DNA of 9,744 nt, taken from the NCBI GenBank assembly GCA_910587355.1, contig CAJUKF010000068.1, positions 1 through 9,744 on the forward strand, written 5' to 3'. The DNA is from an uncultured Muribaculaceae bacterium (GTDB lineage: Bacteria > Bacteroidota > Bacteroidia > Bacteroidales > Muribaculaceae). The notes below the pieces were generated by a model that saw only the letters and a list, made by a program, of their open reading frames with translations, made no database searches and had not been told where the DNA came from. The stretch's first letter is position 1. Every line of letters starts with the position of its first letter. This document shows positions 7,439 through 9,744 of the stretch, one piece after another. Both the position numbers and the translations under genes were made by a program.

Positions 7439-8176
7439 ATGATTGCCGTACTCGCTGACACTCCTCATTTCATTGCTGCGACAGTTCCTCGTGGAGCTGA
7501 TGCTGCTGAGGGTAAACCATATTCGGGATTCAACATATGCCCTTATATAAGCGATGATGCTGCTCATATAAGCCGATGCCGTCAGGCTCTTGCAGAAGAG
7601 CTCGGCATTGAGACGGAAAGGATTGTGATGCCGTTACAGACTCATTCGGCCAACGTAAGCATTGTCGGCGGACCGACAGACATTAAGTCGCTGGAACATG
7701 TCGATGCTCTTGTCACGCGTTGCAGATGTCTTGCAATAGGAGTGAATACAGCCGATTGTGTGCCGGTGCTTCTTGCAGATGAGGAAGCCGGTGTAATTGC
7801 TGCCGTTCATTCGGGCTGGCGCGGAACTGTCGCCGGAATTGTCCCGGAAGCGGTCAGGACAATGCAGACTCTCGGTGCGACACCTCTCCGCATAAAGGCA
7901 TTTATCGGACCTTGCATTCATCAGTGCTGTTTTGAGACAGGACGAGAAGTAGCTGACTTGTTCCCGGCAGATTTAGTATTGGAGTACGGCGAGGGTAATC
8001 CTCATGTCGACCTTCCCGGCGCCGTTATACGTCAGCTTGCAGATGCAGGACTTCCCGTAGACAACATTACAGAGTACCCGGTGTGCAGTCGCTGCAATCC
8101 GCTGGAATACTGTTCTGCACGGGGCGCCGGTTTTGATTCAGCCCGTACGTTTTCATTCATAATGCTGAAAGATTAA
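7439..8176 (+). CDS. pgeF: Purine nucleoside phosphorylase, YfiH/PgeF/LACC1 family
   Basis: A 245-residue cytoplasmic zinc enzyme of the DUF152 (Cu-oxidase_4) family. Members cleave inosine and adenosine phosphorolytically and can deaminate adenosine. They were first annotated as multicopper polyphenol oxidase or laccase, and E. coli YfiH has been linked to peptidoglycan editing. All three zinc ligands are visible: His69 in PLQTHSA, Cys107 in NTADCVPV and His124 in AVHSGWRGT. The C-terminal FIGPCIHQCCFETG and a cysteine-rich CSRCNPLEYCSARG are also family features. ATG at 7439 gives the usual N-terminus and length. The gene lies alone between a terminator and a convergent operon, and I see no clear promoter of its own. 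Confidence 0.92.
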   Translation: MIAVLADTPHFIAATVPRGADAAEGKPYSGFNICPYISDDAAHISRCRQALAEELGIETERIVMPLQTHSANVSIVGGPTDIKSLEHVDALVTRCRCLAIGVNTADCVPVLLADEEAGVIAAVHSGWRGTVAGIVPEAVRTMQTLGATPLRIKAFIGPCIHQCCFETGREVADLFPADLVLEYGEGNPHVDLPGAVIRQLADAGLPVDNITEYPVCSRCNPLEYCSARGAGFDSARTFSFIMLKD

Positions 8177-8196
8177 AATACCGGTAATATAGAAAT

Positions 8197-8229
8197 TTCC
8201 GCAGTCTGCGATTATTGTAGTCTGCGGAA
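8197..8229. terminator. Stem-loop between convergent pgeF and thioredoxin genes
   Basis: TTCCGCAG (8197-8204) and CTGCGGAA (8222-8229) are perfect complements. After a T-T mismatch the stem can continue inward (8206-8210 with 8216-8220, including G-U pairs). The stem sits between two convergent stop codons (8176 and 8254), so a bidirectional terminator is likely. T-runs are weak on both sides, which lowers confidence. AGTCTGCG also occurs as a direct repeat (8203-8210 and 8219-8226). Confidence 0.6.
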
Positions 8230-8253
8230 TTACTGTATTATTCAGTTCTGTGA

Positions 8254-9270
8254 TTATTTAGCCAGTGCGGCATCAACATCGGCTTTCAGCTCGTCGCTCT
8301 GCTTGTCTCGGCTCAGGATAGTACCATCGGGGCCTATCAGCATTATACAGGGAATGCCGGTAATGCCATAGAGGTCGGTGGGAATAGTCTGGGCATCGAC
8401 AATGCAAGGCCATGTGAGCTGATGCTGCTCTATCGCGCGGTTAGTATCCTCTACTTTATCCCATACGGCCACACCGAGAATCTGTAAACGCGAGTCATCC
8501 TTATATTTTTCCTGAATTTCTTTCAGCACACGGGTCTGACGGATACATGGACCGCACCAGCTTGCCCAGAAATCGACAAGCGTATATTTTCCGTTGCCTG
8601 CATAGTCGCTGAGTTTTACTACTTTACCGTCAGGCTGTGTTACAGAGAAGTCTACGTATTTATTGCCGGGTTGTGTGGCTTCTCGCTGTTCTGCCTGCTT
8701 CAGCATGTTCTGAGAACGCTTATACGAAGCAAACGAAGGGTATTTTTTGAATTCTTCCCTCAGAGAGGGAGCATCCATCTGCTGGGCTTTCCCGTTGAGG
8801 AAAATAAAATATCCCAGAGGATTGTCCGTATTGGCATTCAGCGTACTGTCAAGCATAGCTTCATATTTTGCATACGCCTGCTGCGCTGCCTCATCCGTAC
8901 CGGCAGCACGAGCAGCCTGCATCACAGAAGCGATATCCTTATTGAGCTTCCGGAACTGGTCGTTGAGCATCGTACCGAAAGCACCCTCCGTCTCATTGAA
9001 AGAAACTGTGCCGGGTTCGAGAATGAACACCGGAGTGCATGCACCATCCACAACTACACGTGCGAGTATGCCTTCGTCAATATCGCCTTCAAATCGTGCA
9101 CATTTGTCCTGTACAATAATGCTGTCAATCGGATTGCCGGAATCAAAATCCACAAGGCGCGCCATACGGCCTTCGACTTCGGCCGGAAGGGGGGCAATTA
9201 CTTTAAAATGCTCAGCTGAGGCTGCCACAGCCATGCCGAGACAAGCAGTTAAAATAAGTGTTTTTTTCAT
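8254..9270 (-). CDS. Secreted TlpA-like thioredoxin-family protein (DUF4369-type)
   Basis: A 338-residue exported thiol-disulfide protein. Residues 1-19 are a signal peptide (MKKTLILTACLGMAVAASA); the Cys in it is followed by LG and lacks a typical lipobox context, so a soluble periplasmic form is more likely than a lipoprotein. Residues about 20-115 resemble the DUF4369 beta-rich domain, followed by a helical linker (about 115-200). The C-terminal thioredoxin/AhpC-TSA-like domain has the active site WCGPC at 238-242 (Cys239, Cys242) in VDFWASWCGPC, and the cis-proline loop TGIPCIML. Such proteins are numerous in Bacteroidetes and probably reduce periplasmic disulfides; the partner is unknown. 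It is the last gene of a tight minus-strand operon, 5 nt after a tiny ORF. Confidence 0.9.
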   Translation of the reverse strand: MKKTLILTACLGMAVAASAEHFKVIAPLPAEVEGRMARLVDFDSGNPIDSIIVQDKCARFEGDIDEGILARVVVDGACTPVFILEPGTVSFNETEGAFGTMLNDQFRKLNKDIASVMQAARAAGTDEAAQQAYAKYEAMLDSTLNANTDNPLGYFIFLNGKAQQMDAPSLREEFKKYPSFASYKRSQNMLKQAEQREATQPGNKYVDFSVTQPDGKVVKLSDYAGNGKYTLVDFWASWCGPCIRQTRVLKEIQEKYKDDSRLQILGVAVWDKVEDTNRAIEQHQLTWPCIVDAQTIPTDLYGITGIPCIMLIGPDGTILSRDKQSDELKADVDAALAK

Positions 9271-9275
9271 TGTTA

Positions 9276-9389
9276 TTATATTAAATGCGCCAGCAGTTCC
9301 CGCCGGCTTACATAAGTACTGCCCCGGCTATATCTGAAACGCACCAGGGCAGCACCTTTCACATCAGGCTCTCTGCGAAAGAAAGCCAT
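9276..9389 (-). CDS. Hypothetical 37-residue arginine-rich protein
   Basis: A small ORF between hpf and the thioredoxin gene. ATG at 9389-9387 lies 5 nt after the hpf stop, and TAA at 9278-9276 is followed in frame by a second TAA and, 5 nt from the first stop, by the thioredoxin ATG. The product starts MAFFRREPD and ends RRELLAHLI. It has seven Arg and one Lys in 37 residues, no Cys and no membrane segment, so it is strongly basic and might bind RNA or the ribosome (inference from charge and neighbours only). I recognise no family. The exact fit into the gap and the tandem stops favour a real gene, while its shortness and an internal inverted repeat (9316-9324 with 9347-9355) keep a noncoding spacer possible. 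It is in a different frame from both neighbours, so it is not an hpf extension. Confidence 0.5.
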   Translation of the reverse strand: MAFFRREPDVKGAALVRFRYSRGSTYVSRRELLAHLI

Positions 9390-9394
9390 ATCAA

Positions 9395-9688
9395 TTATTT
9401 CTTGTCTTTGTTTTTAGCAATCTGACGTTCGACGGCTTCGAGAGCGAGGTCATATGCCTCCTCGAAAGTATCGGCAACCTTGTCGGCTACTACTTCGGGA
9501 GCCTGCGGCACCATTACGCGCACAACAACTTCCTTATTCATTGATGTCTCGGGCTTTACTACTTTGAGAGTAACATCGACGACTGTTATTGCCGGACAGC
9601 GGCGCGCGAGTTTGTCGGCTTTCTTGTTGATGAAATCCACCAGTTTTTCGGAAACGTCGAAGTGGATAGGTTGAATTCTTACATCCAT
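9395..9688 (-). CDS. hpf: Ribosome hibernation promoting factor, short form (HPF/RaiA)
   Basis: A 97-residue protein of the HPF/YfiA family that binds the 30S decoding site of idle ribosomes and silences them in stationary phase or stress. It shows the beta-alpha-beta-beta-beta-alpha layout: MDVRIQPIHFDVSEKLVDFINKK, then strands with VVDVTLKV and KEVVVRVMVP, and a final helix DTFEEAYDLALEAVERQI with a lysine-rich tail. It lacks the C-terminal dimerisation domain of long HPF, so it is the short form. ATG at 9688 is 2 nt after the xerC stop, which suggests coupling to that gene. A short form this close behind a Xer recombinase is, from memory, a common arrangement in Bacteroidales. Confidence 0.9.
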   Translation of the reverse strand: MDVRIQPIHFDVSEKLVDFINKKADKLARRCPAITVVDVTLKVVKPETSMNKEVVVRVMVPQAPEVVADKVADTFEEAYDLALEAVERQIAKNKDKK

Positions 9689-9690
9689 TG

Positions 9691-9744
9691 TTAATCCTCC
9701 ATTTTTTGTGCACGGGGATGTGCGAGTTTGTAATTCTGTTGAAG
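9691..9744 (-). CDS. xerC: Tyrosine recombinase, C-terminal end (XerC-like, partial)
   Basis: The minus strand is open from the window edge to TAA at 9693-9691 and encodes the last 17 residues, LQQNYKLAHPRAQKMED. The segment Y-K-x-AHPRA followed by charged residues is the typical tail of XerC/XerD-type site-specific recombinases, which resolve chromosome dimers at dif; here it would follow the catalytic Tyr region just outside the window. The 2-nt gap to hpf fits an operon. Only the tail is visible, so XerC versus XerD or another integrase cannot be decided. Confidence 0.7.
   Translation of the reverse strand, partial: LQQNYKLAHPRAQKMED

Noticed and set aside
8201..8230. AGTCTGCG direct repeats as an attachment site or operator
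   Set aside because: The repeats are by-products of a stem-loop between convergent stop codons. Only two copies exist and no recombinase target or promoter is nearby.
8747..9337. 196-codon plus-strand ORF antisense to the thioredoxin gene
   Set aside because: The minus-strand frame has a signal peptide and WCGPC site. The plus frame is Ser/Arg/Ala-rich shadow sequence and would run into the operon spacer.
1..9744. tRNA or rRNA genes, CRISPR arrays, insertion sequences, transposon ends
   Set aside because: No cloverleaf with a GTTCRANYC T-arm, no regularly spaced repeats, no transposase-like ORF and no long terminal inverted repeats were seen. The genes look native and intact.

Overview
The window looks like a chromosomal stretch from a gut-type member of the Bacteroidales, possibly a Muribaculaceae relative. 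The evidence is a FeoA-FeoB fusion, a DUF4369-type thioredoxin lipoprotein-like family, a GIN-domain (DUF2807) secreted protein, and promoters of the Bacteroidetes type (TTTG, about 20 nt, then TAnnTTTG) instead of sigma70 boxes. Shine-Dalgarno sequences are largely absent. Family placement is inferred from the proteins and was not searched.

Layout, left to right. Positions 1-48 may hold the tail of an upstream gene. Positions 49-414 carry no convincing gene. They hold a near-perfect promoter (111-142), a predicted short RNA ending in a strong intrinsic terminator (about 148-211), and a second block of interlocking inverted repeats ending in another hairpin plus U-run (254-339). A plus-strand cluster follows. 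dusB (tRNA dihydrouridine synthase) overlaps by one base a secreted GIN-domain protein, and a polysaccharide flippase starts a few bases after that protein's stop. The flippase reading frame clearly extends upstream of its first ordinary start codon, and the only well-placed start is ACG. Next come feoAB (ferrous iron import) and a ROK-family sugar kinase, each with its own promoter. A terminator separates the kinase from pgeF, a purine nucleoside phosphorylase of the YfiH/LACC1 family.

The right end is a minus-strand operon that converges on pgeF, with a stem-loop between the two. Read in its own direction it is xerC tail, hpf (ribosome hibernation factor), an unrecognised 37-codon ORF, and a TlpA-like thioredoxin with a signal peptide. 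The gaps are 2, 5 and 5 nt, so these genes are probably co-transcribed and perhaps translationally coupled.

Most genes are ordinary housekeeping or envelope genes. The parts most worth following up are the noncoding locus before dusB, the flippase without a normal start codon, the tiny arginine-rich ORF between hpf and the thioredoxin, and a cysteine-rich insertion in FeoB.
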